A stretch of DNA of 64,000 nt from Daphnia carinata (GCF_022539665.2 NC_081338.1:4711679-4775678); one strand, 5' to 3'. Positions 1 through 9,695 are shown, counted from the stretch's first letter. Program-made: numbers and translations. The notes: generated by a model not told the origin, from the sequence alone.

Positions 1-65
1 GGTAAAGCTTTTGCATAATTTTTGTACCATAAAGGAACAGACTATCGTAAGTTATTGTGTCATAC

Positions 66-240
66 CTGCAAAAGCATTGCAAAATGGTCTTTTCTCTTTG
101 TATGACCATTGTTCCACTTCTTCTATCGAATCAGAATCATTCTGGTTTGCCGTTAGTGGCTGCGACAATGAATTTGAAACGTAAAGACTGATGACCAGCC
201 AGGCCAGTACTACCAAGCTGTAGAACAGCGGTCTCGTCAT
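66..240 (-). CDS. CCAP: Crustacean cardioactive peptide (CCAP) precursor, 5' coding exon (partial)
   Basis: This is the N-terminal exon of a CCAP neuropeptide precursor. Reading on the minus strand from the ATG at 238-240, it encodes a hydrophobic signal peptide (core FYSLVVLAWLVISLYV), a short acidic spacer (NQNDSDSIEEVEQWSY), a dibasic site (KEKR) and then PFCNAFAG. The exon ends inside a Gly codon at a GT donor (intron starts at 65). Known arthropod CCAP is the amidated, disulfide-closed nonapeptide PFCNAFTGC, preceded by a W-x-Y-x-KR stretch as here. The Cys and the amidation/cleavage site would be in the next exon, outside the window. In-frame upstream ATGs at 255 and 300 are possible starts; I prefer 240 because it begins directly before the signal peptide. 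Position 7 of the peptide is Ala where most arthropods have Thr. Confidence 0.88.
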
Positions 241-300
241 ACCTGCTATACACATCCTGCTGATTATTATTTTAGTTTGGTTATAGTTATTAATGTACAA

Positions 301-2786
301 GTTTTCCGTCTAATCATTTTTTTCTTCTTTTTTTTAAATAATGGTTTTAACAAGGACATATGGTAAACATGCTGCAGCCATGGGGAAAGTTCGTTAATGT
401 AAAAGATGAAAAGCTTTTCATTAATTTAACCTACGATCATTTGCTAAAATGATACAGCCGCTTTGCTGATACAGATCGCCAACCCAGCTTAATTCCCTCA
501 ACCAGAAACAATTTTTCATTAAGGTATAGTCTGTCATAACTTACCTGATTCGAAGTTGATTGGTTACAAAAAGGAAAAGTAGGATATGAGCTGAAATCTG
601 GATTCTTTCACTTTCGAAATCAGAATGTCCATCCAAATTGCTAGAAAATGTGTTGGATTCAGTACGGGAAGTAGGTGGTGACGAAAGTCTTGGTTCGTGA
701 ATAACCTTCTAAGAGGTATTAGAACAGTTTTTATATGTGTTTTAGGCTCCGCCCTGCCTAGCCGGTTCCCCACTGTTCCACCAAATGTTAATGCCGTTAG
801 CGTGCATTTATGCATTTACATGCCAATAGGTGAGTAGAGTGACAGAAAACTTTCCAGAAAAGTATTCGCCATCAGCTTAAAGTTCTGGCAGCTGGTGACC
901 AAATTGTCGAATTATCATTTCAATTTTCTTGCTTGGTTCATTTTTCCTCTTGGTATTTAGGTTACTTTGTGCACCCCAAACGATTGGCTGGACGTAACCC
1001 ATACTTCTTATAATGTTTCCTGAGGAACAGTTGTTTTGAGCAGGACTTCAGTTCAACAGTTGCCCTCCGATGATCACTGTGTCCAGATAGCGAAAACTAT
1101 CCGAATCAGGTTTTTGAATTTTAAAAACAAAATTGAAGGCTATACCTCGTTGTGCCTCAGCCCGGCCCAACGCTCTCACATTTTTCTCTTATTTTAACTA
1201 TACACAGCCCTTTCCCTTAAAAAAAAGGCGACAGATGCATTGCATCAGAACAACAAAATCGTTCGTGTTCTCACAAAACAATGGCAAACCACTTACTTAA
1301 AACTCCATTACTTTATAGTCAGCAGGGTTCTTCAATCACTCACGATCTGTGTAGTGTAACTGTGCGTAAGCTTATGGGCACTTTAGCGTTAAATAGATGC
1401 ACTAATGACGCCCGTCGCGTTTTATCCGTTTCCCCCATTTACGATTTGCGCATTTTCCCTGATGATGTGCAGTCCAGTGATATGCTGGGATGCATAATGA
1501 GCAGTAGACCACTGTAATGGCATATGTAAACCAGAAATGGGGATTTAACCACTGATTGTGATAAGAAGAATGCTGATTTTAAAAAAATAGCAATAGGGAA
1601 ATGCTTCAGATGCCTAAAACTACAACTGCTTAAAAATACCAAAAAAAAAAAAAAATTATTTTAAAGGGGCTACTACATCAAAGACGGATATGGCCCAACA
1701 GTAATGTAAGAGAACTTCAGTTTTCTACATTGTAAAAATACCGTTTATGAATGTAAAAGCAATTAAGCTGGATTTAAATTTAAAATTTTGTCTTTATTTT
1801 TTATTGCCATTAGATGGCACTACATTGTTTGTTTTCTTTTCTCTAGATGGAAACACATGGGACGCTGCTTATAGACCGTGGGTATTTTATTATTCTCGAA
1901 ATTTTATTTTGTTTTATTTGTTTTTTTGTTTTATTAAGACAGCAAAAGGAAGATATAGTCGATAGACGCAATAACAACAATACCGATGTTCATCCTATTC
2001 CAATGCAAGGGTAGGGTAGGACAAGAGGAAGGGAAAAACGAATAGAAAAAATGGCAACGTGTTTTCCGAGTTTCAGTTTATGCTGTTGGCGGCTGAAAGT
2101 TCGTTTGGTTTGCTCAGACATCGACCTCAGTTAATACCACCGGTAACTAGTTGCAGTGAGTAATATGTAATAAGTACATGGTAATTATCATAATCGAGGT
2201 TTTCATGAATCTAGTGAAGGAAGAGAAACAATAGAAAGCCTACACCTACACCATTTTACCTAAACTTGTTTCAAAATCGGATCCATTATGCACGTGTCAC
2301 AACCAGCCAGCAGAAAATTATACTGAGTTATATTTCTCACATATGGATAAATAGGTTTGAATTTCTGAAATATAATATCTTGGATCACAATCTAAATATG
2401 AATTAATTTACAGGCAATAATACAGACATGAAGCTGTTAAATGTGAGATAATTTGTTAATTGAAAACAGTGTTTGTACCTAGTTCATTCTAAAAATGAGT
2501 CAGCCGTTTTACTATAGAATTTTTACTTCTTAACACCTAAGAAATATTTCTTTTGATAGGTAATTATGAATTATTCCCATTTACGCTAGATCTTTCTTGT
2601 ATTTATTTTAGGTATCTGTTTGTGGTTCAACAGAAGTTAAATGGAAAAGCTTTGAAGTGAATCATAAGCTATTAAGTAAAAGAAATTCCGTAATGAGTGG
2701 AGGTTGTGCCATTTGCTTTCCTCAAAGGTCTCATGTTTTAACATAACAATATCAGCTAAATTACCTTTTCTTTAATTTTATGAAAG
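301..2786. other. Region upstream of CCAP without a recognisable gene
   Basis: AT-rich sequence with only short, unconvincing open frames. The longest on the plus strand, 1281-1517, has a fair start context (ACAATGG) but no recognisable motif, signal peptide or splice partners. A possible small exon bounded by a good acceptor and GT sits near 1848-1880, but I cannot connect it to anything. This interval may hold the CCAP promoter and upstream exons of the cysteine-rich gene that follows. Confidence 0.4.
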
Positions 2787-3348
2787 ACCTTGGTATGGAT
2801 ACCCATTCAGTTATCGTTTTTACAATGAGTCTCAACGTTGCTATTCTGTCTCTATGGGGTAGGAATTTACAAACATGGTATGATTGACAGTTTGAAAGTA
2901 GTATCTTCATTCCTTTTAGAGGTGGGAGACGGGTATGATGAATTCAGGCCTGTTCCCATTGAATAAAGTATTTACTGATATTGATGGAACACATGGCATG
3001 TGTCAATGCCGCGATCGTAATCAGCTCGTATTCAAGGAAGACGACAGGTGTCACCGTATCTGTGCCAAGGTATTTTTTTTTTTCTTATCTAGATCTTTTA
3101 ATGGCAAACGGTATGCTCTTGATGTTCGTCGTATCAAAACACATGCTTACACTTTTTTAAATACATACAAATTGTCATTTATGATATAGGGTCCTTGTGA
3201 ACGTGGCCAATGGCTTGAGCCGGATACCAACGGCTATGGCACCTACCGCCCCTCGCCTTGCCCGGAGAGCAAGTGTGACTGTCGCCAAATGTGCTGGAAT
3301 TCAACACCAAGCTCTGAAGGCGGTTGTTCATTACGTGTGAACAACTGA
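2787..3348 (+). CDS. Small cysteine-rich protein, DUF4789-like (N-terminus not found)
   Basis: Three exons join in frame: 2787-2858 (includes YNESQRCYSV), 2922-3069 (includes MCQCRDRNQLVF and DDRCHRICAK) and 3190-3348 (GPCERGQWLEPD, then Cys-rich CPESKCDCRQMCW), ending at TGA 3346-3348. Introns begin GT and end AG, and the phases match (GG/G, then phase 0). The spacing of 'LVF..DDRC....GPC..GQWL' resembles the arthropod DUF4789 family of secreted cysteine-rich proteins of unknown function; that is pattern recognition, not a search result. No signal peptide was found, so at least one upstream exon is missing. The acceptor of the second exon could be 2920 instead of 2922, but only 2922 keeps the frame with the first exon. 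The extracellular role is inferred from the cysteines alone. Confidence 0.55.
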
Positions 3349-3397
3349 TAACAACGAGGTAGCTATTTCAGCGACAACGAGGCACTCTAAGAGGTCG

Positions 3398-3595
3398 ATG
3401 TGTTTCTCAATTAGGATCGTCGTTCATCCTTACGTCTTTCCGCCACGTTATGCTATGATAAGAAACCCTTACGACATGATGTACATAAACTATGTGGTGA
3501 GTCCGTGGTCGAAATTTGGTATGTATACGCCGTTTGGCATGCAGAAAGAATATGGTGGAGATGATTATGATGACATTCCCAATCTTGATTACTGA
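3398..3595 (+). CDS. Tyr/Pro-rich acidic-tailed ORF, possible alternative 3' exon
   Basis: A 65-codon frame follows the cysteine-rich gene by 50 bp on the same strand. It is rich in Tyr, Pro and Met and ends with an acidic tail (EYGGDDYDDIPNLDY) before TGA. An acceptor-like CAATTAG at 3408-3414 would allow it to be an exon starting at 3415 (IVVHPYVFPPRY onward). No donor in the preceding exon has the phase needed to join it, so it is either a small separate protein starting at ATG 3398, part of an isoform whose donor I missed, or chance. The composition looks coding, but no family is recognised. Confidence 0.3.
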   Translation: MCFSIRIVVHPYVFPPRYAMIRNPYDMMYINYVVSPWSKFGMYTPFGMQKEYGGDDYDDIPNLDY

Positions 3596-4406
3596 ACCAG
3601 AAAACTTTAGTAGAATCATTCACATGGTTTTGTCTCTTGTATTTCATTAAAAAATTCAACTGCAAATTGTTTTATCTGCTATACGTTACAATAGAAAATT
3701 TTTAGTAGATGTAGTTAATGTAAATGTAGTTTCCCCTTGAAAGCTTGAATAGGGATGTATTTTACTCTTCTGCTTATGTGGCAACACAGTATTCAATGTT
3801 AATCTTCGAATGTTTGACAGTTTGTCAAGTCGATTTACCAAATTGAGAGGAAGATTGCAAGCAAAATCTGAACGTTTTGTAGTGGCATTGTTCATATTTC
3901 GAAGTGTTGGTGACGCATTTCATTTTGATTAGACATTCATGTAAGGGAAACAGCTCAAGCTGGATATTGCCTAGTGATATTTAGCATGTTACATTTCAAG
4001 TCCTGCTTGATGGCACACAGGGATGAGGAATTGTTATATAGTACTTGCAGTGTTTTGCAACAAAGATATAAACTGATTATATCTATTTTTTTTTTTTGCA
4101 ATATGAGATATTACTCTATAGAAGACCACCAAAGAAAGCTGTTGTACAAAAGATATCCAGTAATACTGCAAACAAAGGACAATACTGTAATGGCAAAGTA
4201 ACACAATTGATACTAGCCACGGATCACCTATCAGCAAGAAAATTGGTAAGATACATAGTTTTATGGTAGTATAATTTCCTGGTGTCAATCTTAACTGACT
4301 ATTTGACTAGCACGTAAAAACAAATTCCATTTTCGTTTTCCTTGGTTAATTTTGAATCAGAATCATCTATAGTTATCTAGATTTAATGCTATTATTTTTA
4401 TATAGG
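3596..4406. other. Intergenic sequence, nothing recognised
   Basis: AT-rich, with short chance frames on both strands and no splice-consistent coding sequence. It runs up to the first inverted-repeat element of the mobile-element cluster. Confidence 0.4.
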
Positions 4407-4675
4407 AAAAAATTTTAAGCCCGACAATATAAGCCCGAGCTTATTTTTTAACCCAGCTTTTACCGTTTTTTACGTTTTATTCAAAAACTATGAGGCCCAC
4501 GAGAAAACAATCCTTATATTCGTGATGCCCGTTCAATTCTACATCGAAACCATGTATTTAAAGCGAAATCTAAAATTTTGCCAAAATTGAAAAAGTGAGA
4601 AGGCTTATAGCCTTCCCACCAGAAAGTCGGGCTTATTTTGTCGGGCTTATTTAGCCGGGCTTAAAAATTTTTACG
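4407..4675. mobile_element. Non-autonomous inverted-repeat element (MITE-like), copy D
   Basis: About 270 bp whose ends are imperfect inverted repeats. The left end carries AAAATTTTAAGCCCGACA, then a second AAGCCCGA. The right end carries GTCGGGCTTATTTTGTCGGGC and GGGCTTAAAAATTTTT. The repeated TAAGCCCGAC motif in opposite orientations marks the termini. No coding capacity. A diverged partial copy in inverted orientation lies at about 7778-7895 and shares the paired motif and an internal CATGTATT segment. Confidence 0.6.
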
Positions 4676-5427
4676 GTCAGTGTAGGTAGAGAATTAACTA
4701 GAAACGTGACCGGTAGATGGCGATAGCAGTAAAACAGAAAAAATGCCGATATTTTTGGGGGGGTGGGGAGGGTAAAACGGATTGCCATAGATTGCATCAA
4801 ACTTACCCATTCGGCAACCCAAGTGTGCATATGTTTTTCTTTGATAATTATTTTATTTTGCTACTATGCTTTGTAAACTGCAATTGTGCCCAATATTTTT
4901 ATCTTTGCATTTTAGGTCTACTCTTAGCCTAAGAGTGGAGTTACTCTGATAATATTCAGTTGCAGTGATAGGATCTTGTCCTCTTACTTAAGGAGTGTTT
5001 TGCCTTTTCAGTAATCGAAGGGGCCGCAAAGATTATTGATTTTCTATCAGTGACTGTCAATCTGCCGAAGGTGTTTTCTTGAACAATTTGGTAATTTATT
5101 GATGGTTTAGAGATCACAAGTTTATTAAATCAAATATCTTAAATTACAGAGAGGAAACTTCCATGTGACAAGCCCGTACTTTGTTGGAGGTTGATATTTT
5201 TTAATTGAAAACTATCATTATCATTAAAAGGATATGGATATTGTGGTCCAACCCTCACTAATGGTATGTCAAAGTGAAGGGCATAGTTAAGTTCCCATTG
5301 GAAACATGGTCCAGATCTCCCATGTTACGGTATTTGTTTCGTTCAGAGTAAAGTACAATTAAAAGATTCTCTCAACTTTTCGGTGGCCACATTTTACCTT
5401 GATCGTAATTTTCATTTTTCATTCCAG

Positions 5428-5570
5428 GTTTCATGATGAAAATTTGCAGCTAACCGTAAAAGATGTCCAGCCGTTATATTTCCCTGTTTCAACAATAGAA
5501 GACGAAAAGAGATGCAAGATTTTCGAAGAACGCTACTGTCACTTCACCGTTGATATACGGAACGTAAAAG
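5428..5570 (+). CDS. Candidate isolated coding exon of unknown gene
   Basis: An open 143-nt segment is bounded by a good acceptor (CATTCCAG at 5420-5427) and a donor-like AAAAG|GT at 5571. It encodes a plausible protein segment, FHDENLQLTVKDVQPLYFPV.., then STIEDEKRCKIFEERYC and HFTVDIRN. The amino-acid composition is coding-like, but I recognise no family and find no neighbouring exons, and the surrounding DNA is transposon-rich. It may be a relic exon stranded by insertions, part of a gene interrupted by long introns, or chance. Confidence 0.35.
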
Positions 5571-5619
5571 GTTTATATTTTTATAAATTAAAGTGCATAT
5601 CTGGGCTCCCTTCTTTCTG

Positions 5620-5960
5620 AGGCCCCGTTTCCCTAAATTTCTAATAAGCCCGTAGGGGGTCATGCCCCTACTGTACGGTATATTTAAAAACAACATATAC
5701 CGAGGTTTGGAGGGCTCTGGCCGGAAAGGGGACGTGGGGTTCCGCTTAGTCCGATGATGTGTTCACGGAGGGCGACGTGGATGCCCACAAATCCGAACTA
5801 AAGGTTAATCGCTCCTGTAAAAATGTTCCAAATCTTCGGCTCTTCTTCCGGCTTCTCTTAGCCAATCATCGGGTAATCTCCCCGGTGGGTCAACAAGGCA
5901 GTGTCTCCCCCTGCCTGGGTTGACGGCAACTATTGAAAGGGCTATTGCGCCCTTTTAAAG
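5620..5960. repeat. GC-rich block, probable repeat insertion
   Basis: This stretch is clearly more GC-rich than the AT-rich flanks, with segments such as GGCCGGAAAGGGGACGTGG and CTCCCCGGTGGGTC. It has no usable reading frame. Sharp composition edges and its position inside the transposon nest suggest a fragment of a repeat family, but I cannot name one. Confidence 0.35.
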
Positions 5961-6139
5961 TTGCAAAAATATTTCTGATGTGCAGAGAATTGACAATAAA
6001 TTTTTTTTGAAACAAACTTTTTTTGCAAAATTTGCATTCATTATTGACTGTGCACTTTTACAATTATCGTAATTGGCAATTTACTTTTACTTTTAAACAG
6101 CTAACAAGTGTGTATCCATTTCTATGACAGTGTATTCTG

Positions 6140-6215
6140 GGCTTTCCGAGGGATCGAACCTCAGTCAACTGATACGCCAAGCCAGCGTCGTTCCGTTCAC
6201 CCATGACGGTCCTTA
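6140..6215 (-). repeat. tRNA-like element (SINE head or tRNA pseudogene)
   Basis: On the minus strand there is an A-box-like TGGGTGAACGG (complement of 6193-6203) followed by a perfect B box GGTTCGATCCC (complement of 6150-6160) at tRNA-like spacing. The arms do not fold into a convincing cloverleaf with paired acceptor ends, so this is an internal Pol III promoter unit of a tRNA-derived SINE or a decayed tRNA rather than a functional tRNA gene. Confidence 0.45.
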
Positions 6216-6300
6216 CTAACATAAATTGGAATTTGAATGCCTATCTACGTAATACCCAGCAGACAAGGTTATTTAGTACTATCTACTAGTTTCAAGATAT

Positions 6301-6370
6301 CAATTGTAGCTTAATGGTATAGTGTCGGACTGGCATGTCGGTAGTCTTGGGTTCAAACCCCAACTCAGCT
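6301..6370 (+). repeat. tRNA-like element (SINE head or tRNA pseudogene)
   Basis: A box TAGCTTAATGGT at 6307-6318 and B box GGTTCAAACCC at 6350-6360, with a T-stem-like TTGGG/CCCAA around the B box. The putative 5' acceptor (TCAATTG) does not pair with the 3' side (CTCAGCT), so a functional tRNA is unlikely. It lies 85 bp from, and in opposite orientation to, the element at 6140-6215. Confidence 0.45.
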
Positions 6371-6479
6371 ATCAGCAAAATACTTATAAATAAATACAAA
6401 GTGAAATAATGTTAAAAGTTTTTATTGTCCCTCCTTCCACCCACTATTCCACCACTTTACATACATGACAATACAACTC

Positions 6480-6790
6480 ACAGGTTGGCTGCCACGCCAC
6501 TAAAACTACAATAGCTACATCGCCATCTGATGGATGGCGATAGAGGGGGACACAATGGTCCGGGCTGATGCAATAGTGGAGACCGTTGTGGAAACGCACA
6601 TCCCTGGTCTCCACCACACATCGAGAAAAGGGAGGCCCTGTGGTGCGTTGCCTTTTGCCTTACGGCGAATTTTGGGCAGTGGCGACTGCTCCACCCCACG
6701 GCACATAGACCATGGGGTAGAGCAGCGCGGCCCGTCCCTATCCAGCTACAAAAAAAAGGGGAGTAAAAAAGGGCGTGGCAGCCAACCTGT
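6480..6790. mobile_element. 311-bp MITE with 19-bp perfect terminal inverted repeats
   Basis: The left terminus ACAGGTTGGCTGCCACGCC (6480-6498) is the exact reverse complement of 6772-6790. The interior is GC-rich, contains further self-complementary pieces (TGGAGACC / GGTCTCCA; ATCGCCATCTGATGGATGGCG around 6520-6541) and codes for nothing recognisable. No clear target-site duplication is visible in the flanks. Size, perfect termini and lack of a gene fit a non-autonomous DNA transposon. Confidence 0.7.
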
Positions 6791-6840
6791 TAATTAGCAC
6801 ACTATACATTACATAAAATAACAACGATACCACGAAGACC

Positions 6841-6996
6841 ACGAGGCGAAGACGAGGCGGCGACGGGTGAAGCGATGACAGGCGAAGCGATGACGGGGCG
6901 ACGGGCAAAGCGATGACGGGACGACGGGCGAAGCCATGACGGGACGATGGGCGAAATGATGACGGGACGACGGCGAAACAATGACGGGCAAGGTGA
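6841..6996. repeat. GC-rich minisatellite
   Basis: Degenerate tandem units built around CGATGACGGGACGACGGGCGAAG (about 20-24 bp, variable). It begins just after the 311-bp MITE. The open frame on the opposite strand (Arg/His/Pro-rich) follows from the repeat and is not a gene. Confidence 0.65.
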
Positions 6997-7777
6997 AGAA
7001 GGGCCTTTTTTTACTTAGGCTTGGTAGTCCTATAATAAGATATTAAGTTTGAAAAAAGTAATACTAAAGAAAAAAGAAACTTAAAATACTGAGGCATAGT
7101 GGTGTTGAGGTTCACGTCAAAGTGTGGTGACTGGCAAGGTAGAAATAGTGAGAATACTGCTGAATTTGTTGTTTTCAATCGTTTCAACACAGTTGTGAGG
7201 AAGATGCTGCACTTCCCATCAACTTACAGACAATAATGAGTTGGCGAAGAATGATCTTTTTTGGCCAGCATTCTTTGCAGTCTTAGTTGCGGGCTAAAAT
7301 TAAAAGCAGAACCATGGCAATTTAAAACACTGAATGCCAAAATATGAGTCTAATACCTCACTCTTCAACTCAAAATCACACTACTTGAAAGGCTCAGACG
7401 AAATGACAAGAAGATTGCATGCCAGCATCCTTTGCAATATTGGTTTGACGAGCTACTTCTCAACAGCAGAAGAATGTCAATGGGATTCTTATTGGAAAAT
7501 ATATGTTTAGTACCTCTTAACGAACAAGAGAAAACTATGATGGATAGTTGATGATAAAATTAAGTAGTAAGTATGCTGATAGTTCACTACACCTGTTACA
7601 CAAAAAATAATCCAGTAATAAGCTTCACTTGATCAACACAATAAAGGAAAACACTTTTTGACACACCATTTGATTTGATCGAACTTCTACGAGCACAAAA
7701 TAGTTTGATTTCTGACACTACGGCTGATGAACTTGCATCGCCATCTAGCGGAAATTGAATTTCGTCAGATTTTTAAA

Positions 7778-8700
7778 TAAGCCCGACAAGAAAACTAAGC
7801 CCGACTTTTCTTATTTTTTAAATTAATGTTTGAAACCTAGATATTGCCATAACAATACATGATTTGAACTCGCAATTCAACGGTGATGTCGAAATTTCAG
7901 TTTGTTTTTACCTGGAAGTTATGGTTTAGGAGTTATTCAAATTCGACGTGGTTGTTATAAAACCCCTTTAGGTAGAGGTTAAAACCACAATTAAACAACA
8001 AAAACAAAACGCTGTTTAAAAGGTGGAAGCTACACTTAAGATAAAAATGCTTCAAATGTTTGGAATATTAATGTTCATTTTTTACTTTTTGCAAAGTTGA
8101 AAAAAAAAATTACCACAAGTGACCGGATGTAGCCTATATCTCCAGAAATACTGGGCTCACAACAAAACGAATACGATTTTCGTGATCCTCATGAAATTTA
8201 AGGTGTGTCTGACCTATTTTAATCTGTTTTTGGCGAAAAGTCCAATTTGGCCAAAATCGCGATTTTCCCTGAACTATAGTTCAGGGAAATTTGCGATTTT
8301 TGACGATTTTCGGGTATTTCCTACTGACACATGGATTCGATCCCAAATTTCACGAGGATCACGAAAATATCGGTCTTTTTTTGTTCAGACCAACAGATAG
8401 TGAGTTATTTAGCATTTAAAAATCGGATCTTAAACCGGAAGTTGAAATTTCAAAAATTTAAAAAATGAACTATGGTCTCCTTTACAAGGTACACAAGATC
8501 TGCATAGTTTCAGTCGTAAACTATAGTAAATTAACATAACATGGCCTTTCAAAGTTCGTAAAGTTCAGTTTCAGGTAGTTAATAGTAATAATAATTAAGT
8601 AACGTAAGTAGAATATAGCAAAATAATTATTGTATAGTTACAATTAATCAAATAAAGTTATAAATTAAAAAATTATATATTTATATGGCTAGAATGCGCA
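7778..8700. mobile_element. Fold-back element with partial inverted copy of element D
   Basis: Starts with AAATAAGCCCGACAAG and a second TAAGCCCGAC, matching the terminus of the element at 4407-4675 in inverted orientation, and shares internal sequence with it up to about 7895. Further in, 8174-8199 and 8345-8372 are near-perfect inverted repeats (one mismatch, one 2-nt insertion) around CGTGATCCTCATGAAATTT. At the centre is a perfect palindrome at 8264-8289. No coding sequence. The right boundary is uncertain. Confidence 0.5.
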
Positions 8701-8733
8701 AAGTTGTACTTAAAAAATTAAATAGGAATCTGG

Positions 8734-9089
8734 CCGATAGATGGCCATAGCTGTAAAAAAGGAAAAACGGGGGTAAAACGGATTGCCATATTCCATACGT
8801 TTTGTAAAACACAACAAAACTTCTACTATGTGGTAATTCAACATCACTATTTACTAATTTCTTTAAAGACTTAGAGAGAAAGCTTACAAAGCCATGCAAG
8901 GACATTACCTGAAATGCAATCCAGAGGTAAAAACAACAAAAAAACCGAAATAACGATACCGTTCAGCCGAAGAAAACTCAGATACACGTTGTCAACGCAA
9001 AAACAAAGTAAACAATGAGAATCACATGACAACAAAAAATTCACTTTTCACACGCTAGAGGCTGATGAATCTGCAGCGCCATCTAATGG
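8734..9089. mobile_element. Short copy B of the GATAGATGGC inverted-repeat family
   Basis: About 356 bp. The left end CCGATAGATGGCCATAGCTG and the complement of the right end CCATTAGATGGCGCTGCAGA share the TAGATGGC core of the termini of the element at 4710-7751, and both subterminal blocks are shared with it. It looks like an internally deleted, non-autonomous relative. Confidence 0.55.
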
Positions 9090-9695
9090 AAATACTGTTT
9101 GGCCAGGAATATCCAGAAGATGTTTTCCAAGACCATATGATGAAAACTTTTATTTATTTTTATTATTTATTTTAAACCAATAATTCAAATTGAACCTTGT
9201 CAACGGCGATGATTACGATGTCTATAGTCTTCGAATTCTTGGCCACGAGACATTTGACCCAATACAACTCGAACAAATATAATTAAAAACCAAAATCAAA
9301 GAATAAAAACCAAACGAGTTATTTTAGTGGATTTTATTTTCATTTGCAGTATTTGTATTTTGTTCACTAAAGAGCGACATTATTGTTAGAGGGTAGCTAG
9401 CGACGACTAACCATGCTTTGGTTACTATAAGTCTATCTCAACATGTGTGCCAAAAGGCATACGACCTTATTTATAATTTTGCCAACGATTGAAAATGAAC
9501 AACAAGTGGAGCTGAACGCCGAAAAAGAAACACAATAAGATGAGAACCGGCCGATAAGTTTTCGTCATCGAATGGTGTGAGAAGATAACTTTATGGAAAC
9601 ATATTGATTGAGGGGTTGTGGAAAAGCAACGCACAAAAAAACAAGCTGCGATTATAAGAAATCACGACAATTTGATTCATAAAGGGCAGAACATT
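9090..9695 (-). other. Probable 3' untranslated region and 3' flank of the filamin gene
   Basis: AT-rich DNA following the jitterbug stop codon. An AATAAA on the minus strand (complement of 9333-9338) lies about 360 nt past the stop and is a plausible polyadenylation signal. No other feature is seen. Confidence 0.45.

Larger units (their letters stand above)
4710..7751. mobile_element. Larger composite inverted-repeat element, copy A, with nested insertions
   Basis: The left end (CCGGTAGATGGCGATAGCAG at 4710) and the right end (its complement reads CCGCTAGATGGCGATGCAAG, ending 7751) form imperfect terminal inverted repeats of about 18-20 bp. The next 50 bp or so of the left end (a GGGTAAAACGGATTGCCATA block) recur at 8734-8790, and the 35 bp inside the right end (GGCTGATGAA..GCATCGCCATCTA) recur at 9059-9089. 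The two termini therefore belong to one dispersed family with a short copy at 8734-9089. Inside lie other repeats: tRNA-like elements, a 311 bp MITE and a minisatellite. No transposase reading frame is visible. That 4710 and 7751 are the two ends of the same insertion is inferred. Confidence 0.5.

Noticed and set aside
1281..1517. Plus-strand 78-codon ORF with a good start context
   Set aside because: No family resemblance, no signal peptide and no flanking exons; kept only as part of the unassigned region.
6534..6797. Open frames on both strands of the 311-bp MITE
   Set aside because: They arise from the GC-rich inverted-repeat sequence and end in the terminal repeat; no protein motif.
6809..6991. 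Arg/His/Pro-rich minus-strand ORF
   Set aside because: It is the translation of the minisatellite, periodic because the DNA is.
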